DNA of 64,000 bases from Acanthacorydalis orientalis (GCA_034766995.1 CM068318.1:37758456-37822455), one strand, 5' to 3'. Numbered from the stretch's first letter, positions 1 through 11,069 are shown. Program-made: numbers and translations. The notes: generated from the letters alone by a model not told the origin.

Positions 1-29
<29 letters not shown>
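1..29. repeat. (TA)n tract at window edge
   Basis: Uninterrupted AT dinucleotides; the tract probably continues past the window edge. Confidence 0.95.
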
Positions 30-31
<2 letters not shown>

Positions 32-567
32 TGTATAAACATATATTTAAAATCCTGTCTTCGTAAAAATAGTATTAAGATTTTGTACGCTCGAGATTTT
101 CTAAAAATATAAAACCAGAAAAAGGCCATGACAACAATACTCACGATTGTTTTTCATGAAAGAAGCGTCCATTAACCTTGACGTCTATTATACGCCATGG
201 CAGCATCAAAGCGACCACAACAACCGACAGGATGATATTCCCTTGTGTGTTTATCTGTATTTCACTTCGATGGTCGAGTCCTTGTTTTAAAACGTTTCTG
301 CCCTATATGTCAGTGAAAAGGACGTGCAACTCCATTAGCGTGACATAGACGCTACGCTGTGCTGCCTGCCGTCAGCAGGATTAGACTTCAGAAGAGAATG
401 TAAATACGTTGCTGTATAGAGAACTAGTAACAACCATCTTTACTGTCAATGCTTTCAAAATCATCGAGTTTTTTTTTTGCTTTCCCGTTCATTGAAACAT
501 GTAGTTTCGAATTAATTTTGTTTTACAACGTTGGACGGTTTTGCTTTATTTTTGTTTCACATATTTT
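30..567. other. Non-genic, GC-richer block at about 100-430
   Basis: No coding frame is recognised. Bases 100-430 are clearly less AT-rich than the surroundings and lack simple repeats. A GGATTA hexamer at 378-383 (TAATCC on the other strand) matches the known preference of K50 homeodomains such as Otd. A regulatory role is only inferred. Confidence 0.4.
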
Positions 568-588
568 ATATATATATATATATATATA

Positions 589-642
<54 letters not shown>
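568..642. repeat. (TA)n microsatellite
   Basis: Dinucleotide TA run with one TG/TC interruption near 589. Confidence 0.95.
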
Positions 643-645
<3 letters not shown>

Positions 646-1012
646 AAATAACTCGCATGGTTTCATTTTAAATAATTAAATATTCTGTTAAATGTTTGTC
701 GAGCGAGATTATTTTTTTAATCACATATGAAGTCTCAAACTAGACATATTTTTTATCCATATTGTTTTATGACATTTTTACATTATACGTTGAATTTTTA
801 GAAGATAATATCAACTGTACTGTTAATGATATACTTTTTTACAAGTATTTATCCTTTTGAACTCGAAAAATTTTTCACAGCACTCACTGAGGGTTATATT
901 GTTTTTAAAGGACCTTTTTATACTGTTTGGCACTCATACCTTTTTCATTCGAATTAACGGATGATTCGAACGCAAGTGTGTAAACGGAGTGTGTTTTTTT
1001 AAATTATATTTG
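643..1012. other. AT-rich spacer
   Basis: I see no coding frame, RNA gene or recognisable repeat in this stretch. Confidence 0.5.
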
Positions 1013-1070
1013 TGTCCGGGCGCTAAAGACCTTAGCTGTCGAAGCGTCTTAATAACCAAAAAAAAAAACA
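1013..1070 (+). repeat. Possible SINE/LINE 3' tail
   Basis: A GC-rich segment with a short fold (GGCGCT...GTCGAAGCGTC) runs into an A-rich stretch of about 13 bases at 1057-1070. This is the layout of a retroposon 3' end, but the body cannot be assigned to a family by eye. Confidence 0.3.
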
Positions 1071-1175
1071 ATAACCAGCCTTGGTAACGGCAGAGGACTC
1101 CAGATCTCTCAGATACCGGGCTGTGGGATGGAGAAACTGTGGGAGATTATATTGAAAAACAAAAGTAATTCTTAA

Positions 1176-1580
1176 CACATTGGCGAGCGGAAACAAGAAT
1201 TCTCGTTTTAGATGATGTGTATGATTTCTTGATTCTTTTCCAGATAACGGGATTTTTTTTGCTTTCGAATATTGTCAATCCTGTAACTGGGGATATTTTC
1301 AGTTTGGTCTTTGACGTCGGAAGGACCGGTAAATACATAAAAGTGTTCAAATAATTATAGTTAAAATTAATTCTGTTTTAAAATTTCATACCTTCATAAT
1401 GGATATGGAAGACATTTTTCCAGAGAAATTTTGTGAATATTTTTCAGATGTACCGAGAAGTAGTAAAATTATTACAGTTTTATTACACACTTTCCAAAAG
1501 AATTGTATATGTCTAAAATCGCCGGTCCCATAGAAAATATTAAAAGAGAAATACAGAATTTCATTACCAGATCCACAATT
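1176..1580 (+). mobile_element. Internally deleted piggyBac-type element, 405 bp
   Basis: TTAA flanks both sides (1172-1175 and 1581-1584). The left end begins CACATTGGCGAGCGG, nearly the same as one terminus of the 32884-33613 element (CACATTGGCGACCGGGAACG on its minus strand). The right end is more decayed. Internal sequence parallels the 730-bp copy, including a shared start-codon region, so both descend from one piggyBac family. TTAA duplication is diagnostic of piggyBac. Confidence 0.75.
1399..1533 (+). pseudogene. piggyBac transposase N-terminal remnant
   Basis: A 44-codon frame begins MDMEDIFPEKFCEYFSDVP and then runs into non-homologous sequence up to a TAG. The first 19 residues match the translated remnant in the 32884-33613 element (EDIFAEKFCEYFSDVP). 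That copy continues into an acidic Ser/Asp/Glu-rich N-terminus and a piggyBac-type motif. All catalytic sequence is missing, so no active protein can be made. Confidence 0.65.
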
Positions 1581-1591
1581 TTAAATTGCCT

Positions 1592-1679
1592 TTATATATA
1601 TATATATATATACATATATATATAAATATATGTAACTATATATATATATATATATATACGAATATATAAATATATGTAA

Positions 1680-1710
<31 letters not shown>

Positions 1711-1871
1711 TATATATATATAAATAAATATATATATATATATATAGAGAAATATATAGATATATATATATATATATAAATAAATATATATATATATTGA
1801 TATATATATATATATATAAATAAATATATATATATATATAAACATAAATAAATATATATATATATATATAA

Positions 1872-1963
<92 letters not shown>
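1592..1963. repeat. Long compound (TA)n array
   Basis: About 370 bp of TA with interspersed AAAT, GA and GTAA interruptions. The open frame on the minus strand is only Tyr/Ile repeats and is not a gene. Confidence 0.95.
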
Positions 1964-1967
<4 letters not shown>

Positions 1968-2416
1968 ACAAATAAATATAAAATTTAAGCACTACATGTA
2001 ACATACCTACACAAAATGTAAATATATTTATATTTTATTAAACATAGGAACACTTTTATACTCCTTTAATTGAACAGATAATAATAAAGATATAAACAAA
2101 TATATAAATAATTATTTTTCATTTGAGAATTTGCAACGAAGTTATCGTTTACTAGTCCTGAAAAGGGTTTATTTGTCAATTAAGTAAATAGTAATGTGTT
2201 CTTTAAGAAAGTTATTTTCCTACAGTGTATCTGTAATACCGTGCTCTTTATATGAATGATAATTTGTATGGAGTATTTAACGAAACGAAATCCATATGGA
2301 TATTTTCTTATCATAACTGTGAATGATTTATTGTTATTTGCTATAACAAAATTCGACCTGCATATTAATTTGAATAGCTGATTTCATGGAATATAATTTT
2401 ATTATTTTGTTCATTA

Positions 2417-2418
<2 letters not shown>
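1964..2418. other. AT-rich spacer
   Basis: Nothing recognisable: no frame, terminal repeat or RNA gene. Confidence 0.5.
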
Positions 2419-2493
<75 letters not shown>

Positions 2494-2550
2494 TCATACC
2501 GTAATTTATTTAACTATCAAGAAATCAATAAATGTATGTGTGTGTATATT

Positions 2551-2648
<98 letters not shown>
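2419..2648. repeat. (TA)n - unique - (TA)n(GA)n
   Basis: TA runs at 2419-2492 and 2552-2632, the second passing directly into (GA)n at 2631-2648. Confidence 0.95.
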
Positions 2649-3732
2649 CATGAGTATATGCCTGTATGTATTAAATGTAATGCTGTTCGGTATTATGCTT
2701 GAATGCGGGTAACTATGTTGTGTTTGTGTAATTATAACAAAAGTTTGTTACAAAGTGTATAGTTTAAGATCTTCAGTATCTTAAATTAGAGCTTAAATTT
2801 ATTATAGAATGGTAGTTGAAACGAAGGCAACGGACGTGAAATGATTTTTTTTTAGTCATAATAGTAACTACATAGTTGTTTATTCTTAACATTTTCCAAT
2901 TTAAAAAAAAACATGATTTTAAAAGTTGCTAGAAAAAACATTCTCTTTTAACTATTTATATAATTAATCGATTATCACATTTTATATTCTTCTGTAAGAC
3001 CAAAACTGTTATTAAATAATTTTAATTACTGATTTTTATTTTCACAAATGAATTCTCTTTTCATTTCATAGACCACGTTGTTTTTCTGGTTAAAAATTTC
3101 CAATAAATCAGATTTTTCTCTACATTAGCATTTTAAAGATGATGGTATTATCATCGAAATGCACATAAGCACAATTGAAAATGATTAATAATGATCTATT
3201 GAACATTTATGATCAGAAAATTATCTTTTTGGACGAAAAACTATTTGTTTATAATAGTGAATTTAGACGTATTGTCAGAACTGCATTTTGAATATATTTT
3301 AAAATATAACAGAATTAAAAATATAACAATCAGAACTATTTTTTTAAGTAAAAAATACGAAGAATCGTTATATATTTATATTTTCTATAGATGTGTTGCA
3401 TTTAGTATTTAAATTTTACATTTCTCAGAGCTGTACTGTTTTATAAATTTTAAGTATTTTACAGCATTGTTTTTATTTAAATTTGATCTTTTTCCAAATG
3501 AATCTAAAAAAAATTCCACATCTCTCTTTTAGTAGAATCGTTAAATTTGTAAAGTAAATCAAAAAAATAATATTTTTCAAAAAGTAATTTAAAAGTAATC
3601 TCGCACAAAACTACAATTACCAAATTTCATATATTAATAAATGTGTATCCAATCTTCTTTATATTTTTGTGACAGGGTTTAAATCAAGATTCCATTTTTT
3701 TAGTATTAATATAAAATTTATTAATCCATGTT

Positions 3733-3735
<3 letters not shown>
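2649..3735. other. AT-rich spacer holding one dispersed repeat copy
   Basis: No genes seen. The only structure found is the dispersed repeat at 3050-3260, listed separately. Confidence 0.5.
3050..3260 (+). repeat. Dispersed TGATCAGAAAA-type repeat, copy 1
   Basis: Ordered motifs GAATTC, ATAGACC, CCAATAAATC, TTGAACAT, TGATCAGAAAA and GTGAATTTA recur in the same order at about 34140-34320, 38930-39090, 45062-45215 and 48235-48345. Divergence is high and no terminal repeats are obvious, so the family is unclassified. Confidence 0.45.

Positions 3736-3786
<51 letters not shown>
3736..3786. repeat. (TA)n(TG)n microsatellite
   Basis: TA run changing to TG at about 3772. Confidence 0.95.
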
Positions 3787-3897
3787 TATTTCTTATAAAA
3801 AATATTATTTTTCATAACAGAGACAGATAAAGAACATTTTTCAAGATTAATTATTTTTAAAGATTAAAAAATTTTCTCTCTTGTTTATACATTTTCC

Positions 3898-3990
3898 ATC
3901 ATATCTCTCTCTATATAAAAAAATAATCCGTAAAATTTCAAAAACTGAACAGAACAATTTTAAAAAGTGTACAGATTTTGTATTAAATTA
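3898..3990 (+). repeat. Third copy of the TCCGTAAAAT repeat
   Basis: CTCTCTATATA followed by ATAATCCGTAAAATTTCAAA and an AT-rich tail ending TTAAATTATTATTAA resembles the two tandem units at 54815-55200. This copy is dispersed and diverged. Confidence 0.45.
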
Positions 3991-4000
3991 TTATTAACGA

Positions 4001-4030
4001 TGACATGTCAAGTTACTACATGACATGTCA
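4001..4030. repeat. Twin palindromic decamers
   Basis: TGACATGTCA occurs at 4001-4010 and again at 4021-4030, starts exactly 20 bp apart. Each is self-complementary. It could be a protein-binding pair or chance. Confidence 0.5.
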
Positions 4031-5399
4031 GCTATGCAAATAAAAGCTAGAAGATTACTCTTTACAGCTTTATTTAATAAATAATTAAAAAATGTAGACA
4101 ATATAGACTGTGTACGGACGATTTTTACCCTGAAATGCAATCATTGTAGAACATACAATTAAAAATTAATGAATACTTTGAATAAAAAAATAAATTAAGT
4201 TAGAAGAGCAAATCGATAACTGAAGTAGAAAAATGCAAAGAAACAGCTTTAGTTATCATCCAGACATCAGAGTTTTAATAATTCTGAATTAAAAAAAATA
4301 AAAATATCTGAATTAAATTAATTCTGTTACAGAAAGATTTTATTTTCAATCTAAATTTTGGAACATTTCCAATAGAAAATATCATAACTAGTATTGAAAA
4401 TGGAATAAAGTAAATATATATATATATATATATATATAGTAAAAAGACAAAATTTTAAAAAATCAGAAAAGATAACAAATAAGTTAGAAAAAAATACAAA
4501 ATCAATTAAAAAATAATTTCGTTACATCATTCCTTTTATTAAAATAAATTTAATTCTGAAATGAAAATGTTGTAACAGGTATAAACTTATTTGAGTACAA
4601 AATATAAAATATTTGAAGAATTGCTTTATTGTATTATCTTAGAAAGTTCGAAAAAGGAAATTATACTACAAACTATCAGTATAAAAAATCAGTTTGCAAC
4701 TCCATTCATTGAATGTATGTTGAAATGTCTGTCGTAGGTAAAAATAAATTCTTTCCGGTACATTAAAAAAAATATAAAAAAAGTAAACCGTGTGGAGGTT
4801 TCGTACATAATGAAAAAGATTAATAATAGAATTTATTTTAAAGGAAGAATATAGTTTGTTGTACTTCACAAAAAATAAAGAAAAAGACTTAGAGTAAGTT
4901 TTATTACACAATAAAATGTTTAGAAATTTTTATAGCCTATCGTAGGATAAGCACTGTATTTGCTCAAGTAACCTATTGAAAAATATAAAAATTTACATAT
5001 ATTTAATAAAATTGCTGAAATTTCGACTTTTTACACCTAACAAGATTAATGATTTATTTCAGTTGCTTCTAATTCATTTATCATTTTCTTTATATTTCAC
5101 TAGATTTGAAATGATTGAAATCATTATAAATTATACAAATGATTTCTCAGAGTTTTAATCTGTGTAGTCCTTCCAAAAGTGTATGATAAAATATCTTTAT
5201 TTTGTTATCTGTTGTTATGAAATAACAAATAATAACGTTTTTAATAATCTTAGACATGTGGTTTCAACAACGGTATGGTTAGAATTTATTTTATAATATA
5301 TTTATATTCATATTTACTTTTTTTGCAAAAAAAGTATTAATAAACATGTAATTGAGAAAATAAAATCTCCATAGGACATTAATTCCGATTTATCCCATT

Positions 5400-6060
5400 T
5401 CAACAGAGTCAGTTCCAGATTTCATACAACAAACATACGAATCTAAATCCGCACCTTCGACTTGTCTAACAATAATAAAAAAAACCATCACCATTCATAA
5501 AAGTCCAGACACGAAAATCGCAGTCGATAAATCAGTCTTAATAAATATATTCGCACATAAATTCGTACGTAACTGCAACTTTATTTTCGGCACAACGACG
5601 GCGTCACTTTTCAGTATCGCGTCGACCATTTGAGTACAACGCGTGACAATTTTTTTTCTCGACATACCGAATGGGTGGATTAAAAATCGTATGAAAAGGT
5701 GTGACAGACGCTGTGCAAGCATTGTCATTTGTTACATGCATGAGGGACTTGCCCACCGTTACCATTAGGTACCCCTTCGTTCCTGTACCCCGCGACCGTC
5801 TACTGTAAAATCATTTTTATTTTTATGTATTGTCATCGACCTTTTGCATTCTGACGACCACCCTCCGAGAGATACTGGCGGTATCGAATCTCGTAACCAT
5901 TGTCCGGACCGGATTAACGAAAACAAGTCGCGGGGGCCACCGGGACCATCAAATGACATCAAATGATTCGATTTTCGAACAGACTGTTGTAACATACGTT
6001 TCTTTGTTTATTTTTACTCGTTATTATGATGACAAAAATCGCTGATGCACAATCATAGAT
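5400..6060. other. GC-richer island, candidate non-coding regulatory DNA
   Basis: About 650 bp of higher-complexity sequence with many CpGs, free of TA tracts, inside the presumed otd intron. Frames of 71-77 codons occur on both strands but show no domain or splice signals. It could be an enhancer, an unrecognised exon or an old transposon; sequence alone does not decide. Confidence 0.35.
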
Positions 6061-6506
6061 AACATATATACGCGTGTGTAAATAGACACTTTTCGTATAT
6101 ATATATATATAAAATATACATACAGTTGTACAAATTTAATAATTTTTTGCTTAAATTTCAAAGAAGTATTGTCAGTTAATAAAATGGGCTAATGTTTATC
6201 TATTGTTTATAATTAGAAATTAATACAAAATATATTTTTTATTAAAATATATTACTATATGCTACCTCTAAATTTTAACAATTATAGAGTTCCTTTGCCG
6301 ATTAAGAAAACGTTTCTATATGCTTTGCTTCTCGTTTTCTAATTGAAAGCATTTGATAGTCATTTATCAGTCATTGTTTTGCGTTTTCCGTTATATCATT
6401 TCTTCTTTTAAATTCTGCTTCAATGTTATTTATATTCTAATTATAACAAATAACAATTCATGAATTATTTTCAGGTAGAATTCATTTTTTTAATTTCTTA
6501 CATATC
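6061..6506. other. AT-rich spacer
   Basis: A short TA tract at about 6097-6112; nothing else recognised. Confidence 0.5.
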
Positions 6507-6517
6507 TCTCTCTCTCT

Positions 6518-6583
<66 letters not shown>
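6507..6583. repeat. (TC)n(TA)n microsatellite
   Basis: TC run followed directly by a TA run. Confidence 0.95.
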
Positions 6584-6586
<3 letters not shown>

Positions 6587-6836
6587 CAAAATTATTCACA
6601 AAAATTAAAAGTTGGATAATTTTGATTTATTCACATAAAAAAACACTTTGCCATCTATCTCCGATAATGATTATATAAACATATTATCATATATATAAAA
6701 CAGCAACGTTACAATATATCTGTGAGATGATTATATTCACATAAATGAGATTTAAAAACATGTTTATTGTTTCATTCGGTTGCATGTACATGCGTATAAT
6801 TAGCAAGTTGGTGAGTGCAACGAGCAGGGGGAATCC

Positions 6837-6837
<1 letters not shown>
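6584..6837 (+). repeat. Dispersed repeat family F7, copy 1
   Basis: Shares the ordered core GATAATGATTATA, GTTTATTGTTTCATTCGGTT, GCATGTACATGC, TATAATTA and GAGTGCAACGAGCAGGGGG with copies at about 7216-7610, 7611-7857, 49732-49940 and 60661-60830 (minus). Every copy abuts a TA tract on at least one side. No terminal inverted repeats or coding sequence are seen. Confidence 0.7.

Positions 6838-6914
<77 letters not shown>
6838..6914. repeat. (TC)n(TA)n microsatellite
   Basis: TC run then TA run at the 3' edge of F7 copy 1. Confidence 0.95.
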
Positions 6915-6916
<2 letters not shown>

Positions 6917-7402
6917 CAATGTATAAAATAAAAATTATCAAAAAAATTTTTCGACGACATTGATTTACTTATTAATGACATCAAGGTTTCTCTGGTACAC
7001 ATAAAATAAATAAAATAAAAAATAATTTTATTGATATTAAAATTGTACAGGGCCGGGTTTGGCCTTTTGTTGCGGACATTAGTGCGGTGCCCTTACCAAA
7101 TTTGGTATTTAACCGCATTTGTGAGTGTAGATTGTGTGTCGTGTTTTGGTGATTTTTATTAGTGTCTCTATTTGCGTTCCGGGAAAAATTTTCAAAAAAC
7201 CGGGAGTGGTACACAAATATGTTTATCTCATATATAAAATAACATGTTGCAATCTGTCTGCGACAATTATTATATAGACATAATTATATATATATATATA
7301 TATATATATACATACAAAATAGTATTTAGCCACAAAAAACTAAAAGGTCGTAAAATTCTACTACTATGTTTATATATATATACTATAACACACACGCACA
7401 TA

Positions 7403-7446
<44 letters not shown>

Positions 7447-7610
7447 ACGATTACATTGCTATATATCTAATAATAATTATGTACATATAGTGAGTTTTAG
7501 AAATATGATCATTGTTTCATTCGGTTGCATGTACAGGCTTATAATTGAGAAGTGAGTGAGTGCAGGGGGCTTGATGAGCAAAACGAGGTGAGAGCTAACT
7601 CCCCTAGTAT
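6915..7610 (+). repeat. Dispersed repeat family F7, copy 2 (interrupted)
   Basis: F7 sequence broken by a 205-bp insertion (7002-7206) and expanded TA tracts at about 7285-7313 and 7404-7443. The core resumes at about 7480 and reaches the AGTGCAGGGGGC region at about 7562. Confidence 0.6.
7002..7206. mobile_element. 205-bp insertion with 9-bp direct repeats
   Basis: TGGTACACA stands on both sides (6993-7001 and 7207-7215), and F7 sequence continues across the gap. The left edge inside the insert is TAAAATAAATAAAATAAAAA and the body is GC-richer. No inverted termini are visible, so a retroposon or an unusual cut-and-paste element are both possible. Confidence 0.55.
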
Positions 7611-7852
7611 ATACATAAAATCAGTATTATCCACAAAAAAAGCCATGACGTGGACTTATTTATTTGGGACGATTTTCTGTGATACCCAACTGAGTTGATT
7701 TCATGTATAAAACAACTAGGTTACAATCTATCTGCGATAATGATTATATAGACATAAGAGAGTTTTAAAAAATATGTTTATTGTTTCATTTAGATACCAT
7801 GCTTATAATTAACAAGTGGGCAAGCGCAGCGATCAGGGGACGATGCTTCCTA

Positions 7853-7913
<61 letters not shown>

Positions 7914-8002
7914 AATTCGGTTATAACGAGCACTTATATAAAAGTTCATGGGTATAACGAACAAGTGCTCATATAGTTTTGTCACATGCAGCAACTTATA
8001 TA
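7611..8002 (+). repeat. Dispersed repeat family F7, copy 3 with downstream hairpin
   Basis: From about 7652 onward it is nearly identical to 49732-50046 apart from the length of the central TA tract (7855-7909 here). It ends in a short palindrome and GCAACTTATA, the point where a mariner sits in the other copy. Confidence 0.75.
7910..7983. repeat. 74-bp imperfect palindrome
   Basis: GACAAA pairs with TTTTGTC at the ends and GAGCACTT (7928-7935) with AAGTGCTC (7963-7970) inside. The phrase CGGTTATAACGAG resembles pogo/Tigger-type termini. The same palindrome lies at 49956-50029. Confidence 0.6.
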
Positions 8003-8533
8003 TGTAACAAATATGTTTCATAGATATGCCAAGAGTATTTGGTTTTCGGTAATAATTTTGTTTTCTGACTAATTATTAAAAAAAAATTTTTAGAACAAGC
8101 GAACTGTAAAAATCTTACGCATCTTTAAATAAAAAAATGCATTTTTTAAAATATTAATTTTTATTTAAAGTTATGCGTCAATTCAGTCCTAAAATGTGTC
8201 CCTTTGTTTAATAAAGTGACGAATGTTTTTATATTATTTGTAGGTAGTGTGCTTTATTTAAAATTTACTCTAATTTAATGCAAGTATAGCTTTCTAATAA
8301 AATTTTCATACATATTATTGATATACTTGTATATGGTACAATTAATATTTAAATTTATATTTCACTAAATAACAAGTGATGCTGATATAGAGGATATATA
8401 TATATATGTATATATATATGTATGTATATAATCTTTAAAATAAAGAGTAAATATTTCAGCAAAATTTGAGTTTAAAGCTTATTTTAACTATAAATAAAAA
8501 TATTAATAAAAACCGTAATGAACTCTTAAATAA

Positions 8534-8568
<35 letters not shown>

Positions 8569-8656
8569 CATAAATATATTGTATATATATATATCGTATC
8601 GTATTAATTGAAACTTTTTCGAAATTTTATGTTTATTATATTTATTTTAAACTTTA

Positions 8657-8699
<43 letters not shown>

Positions 8700-8887
8700 T
8701 AGTTCACAAGTTAAAAATAAATATGATAAACATAAAATTTGGAAAAAAATAATTAATATGATTTTAAAATTACATTGTATTTTATAAAATCACATTCATT
8801 AAATTCATTTATTTTAAAAAAAGTGAATATTTTAAAAATCATTTTAGAATATACATATATATATATATAAATATATGTATATAGTAT
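8003..8887. other. AT-rich spacer with TA tracts
   Basis: Short TA-rich tracts at about 8395-8430, 8533-8595 and 8852-8884. No genes. Confidence 0.5.
8604..8757. repeat. Palindrome with a (TA)n core
   Basis: Two roughly 55-bp arms, recognisable by AATTTTATGTTTAT on the left and ATAAACATAAAATTT on the right, flank a TA run at about 8660-8700. The whole could fold into a long hairpin. Confidence 0.6.
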
Positions 8888-8997
8888 GATTCAATTTAGG
8901 ATTTCATATGAAAGTATTAAAAAATCACTATAATTAAAAAATCCAGTTATTTTTCTGATTTTTTTTCATACTTTCATGTGGAAGCCTAAATTGAGTC
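8888..8997. mobile_element. Palindromic MITE (GATTCAATTTAGG family), copy 1
   Basis: GATTCAATTTAGG at the left is mirrored by CCTAAATTGAGTC at the right, and the repeats extend through CATGAAAGTATT inward for about 38 bp. Two more copies are at 30878-30998 and 31513-31611. No coding capacity. Confidence 0.8.
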
Positions 8998-9002
8998 TCT
9001 CT

Positions 9003-9007
9003 CTCTT

Positions 9008-9061
<54 letters not shown>

Positions 9062-9076
9062 TAGATAGATAGATAT
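9003..9076. repeat. (TA)n(GATA)n microsatellite
   Basis: TA run ending in four AGAT units. Confidence 0.95.
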
Positions 9077-9949
9077 GTTATAAATAAATTTTAAATAATG
9101 TACCATATACTTCCATCGTTTTTTATCGATTTTGTTGTTGCCTAACATGTGGTTGTAATGTGCCTTAACTGTGGTTATAGTTCCGGGGGACTTACAAGCC
9201 CCGAAAACCAGCATTTGTCTTGAGATAACTTTATATTAGTGCGATTTGAGTCATTAGGTCTTACTTGGCTTTGCTGCTATCTGAGAAAAGTATTCTTCTT
9301 AAAGTTCACTTCTATATAAATATTTTCAAACGATTAAAATTTTCTGTATATTAAATTATTATAAAATACAATGTTAATTAAAAGTATATACGCTTAACAA
9401 AAATTTATAAAAATAAATTTAATGTATTGTTACAAATACATTACTCGTACATTGTTCTTGTCATTTTTAAAATCATTTAATATGAAAGGTTTTGTTATTT
9501 CATAATAACAAGTGTAAAAAATGTTTACACACGGTTTAACTGTAAATGAATATCAACACACCTTCAATTTAATCGATTATTTTGTCTAGGTCATTGCCAT
9601 TAGACTTATCGAGTTTTTAATTAATAGAGGACATTTGAACAATGACTGATAAGAAAAAAGTATGTACAAAGACGGTATTAATAATTGATATACAAACATC
9701 TTTCGTAATTAATAACATTCAGTGAACTTGAACATGTACTTTATATTCTTCAATGTCATTTGGATTAATTTATCTTTAATTGAATTGTGTTACACTAAAT
9801 CTCTTCAGAATTTCAAATGTAATAATACTGAGAAAATAAAAACTATTTAAAATGATTTGTTTTTGAATAATTGTAATAGTTTTAAAGAGAAATATCTTTA
9901 CATTCAAGAACTGTTATATTGTTTCAAATATTTTCAACTCATTTTATTA

Positions 9950-9953
<4 letters not shown>
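9077..9953. other. Non-genic spacer
   Basis: About 9110-9260 is somewhat GC-richer and repeat-free; the rest is AT-rich with nothing recognised. Confidence 0.45.

Positions 9954-10021
<68 letters not shown>
9954..10021. repeat. (TA)n microsatellite
   Basis: TA run directly abutting the mariner left end. Confidence 0.95.
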
Positions 10022-10023
<2 letters not shown>

Positions 10024-10628
10024 AGGTCAGACAATAAAGTAATGCGACCGATTTTTTTTCTCGGCCTGTGGTAACACTGCGAATCTGTAACTCCGCCACC
10101 GTAATAGCAGATCCCTACTCTCTCGATTGAGACCTTGACCACCCTCGTACGATTATTTCTTCGCCAGCTGTTTAGTGTTTTGTAACGACGCGCGAGTAGT
10201 GCATGTCACGAAAATGGAACAGAGAAATTTAAATGAACATCGCTCAAGATTGTCTCGAGCAGGTTGAAAGTGATCCTACTCTTCTCGATCGAGTTATTAC
10301 TGGTGATGAATGTTGGTTATTTCAATATGACCCCGAAACTAAACGACAAAGCCAACAGTGGCTGTCCCCTGGAGCACCAAGGCCAAAGAAGGCGAGAATG
10401 AGCAAGTCCAAAGTGAAAAACATGTTGATTTGCTTCTTCGACAGCAAAGGGGTGGTTCACAAAGAGTTCGTACCACCTGGACAAACCGTAAATCAAGTAT
10501 TCTACCGCAATGTGCTCGAAAAATTACGAAAAAGGGTGCTCAGAGTGCGTCCAGAGATCGCGAAGACTTGGGTTCTGCATCACGACAATGCTCCCTGTCA
10601 CAGTGCGTTCAGTGTCTGTCAGACCTCG
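10022..10628 (+). mobile_element. Doubly deleted mariner, 607 bp
   Basis: The left end CAAGGTCAGACAATAAAGTA and right end GTCAGACCTCG are inverted repeats flanked by TA (10020-10021, 10629-10630). It matches the 912-bp copies at 50047 and 59348 except for a further deletion joining the second-catalytic-Asp region (HHDNAPCHSAFSV) straight to the right terminus. It lies against a TA tract, as expected for TA-targeting insertion. Confidence 0.88.
10233..10620 (+). pseudogene. Mariner transposase catalytic-domain fragment
   Basis: The frame from ATG at 10233 carries the first catalytic aspartate (ITGDECW) and the second (HHDNAPCHS) but loses the third because of the deletion. The DNA-binding half is missing too. 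Upstream, the probable native start MEQRNL (ATG at about 10214) is out of frame with the domain. It reads on through the right terminus into flanking DNA. It cannot be an active transposase. Confidence 0.85.
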
Positions 10629-10750
10629 TATATATATAAAGAAATGAATGTGAAATTTACAACATAAAAAAAATGAGAATCTGTAACATATTTCCTCGAA
10701 TTTTCTCATTACAAAAACTCTCTCTCTCTCCCTCTCTCTTTCTCTCTATA

Positions 10751-10783
<33 letters not shown>

Positions 10784-11069
10784 CCTGGCTGATCAACAAA
10801 GCACTGTAAAAAAATGATTAAAAAATATTTAAAAAAAGAAGAAAAATGTAAAAACTAAATAAAAACACGTCTTATTTATCTAAAAATAATATAAATATAT
10901 TTTAATTGAAATAATAATAGAGACAAATAGAATATTTTGTATTTGGAAATACCCAGAGAAGTTGTCTTCCATTTGTTTTAAAAAGCGAGGCTTTTAATTA
11001 TTAATCACCCGTTAATTAATTAAATTGAACTACAATATATATATATATATATTACGGTAAATATATATT

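Larger units (their letters stand above)
3787..5399. other. AT-rich spacer
   Basis: No gene recognised. It contains a short TA tract at 4413-4438 and the two small repeats listed separately. The short frames here have no family features. Confidence 0.5.

Noticed and set aside
5495..5995. 77- and 76-codon minus-strand frames in the 5.4-6.0 kb island
   Set aside because: No domain, no conserved start or splice context; frames of this length are expected in GC-richer DNA.
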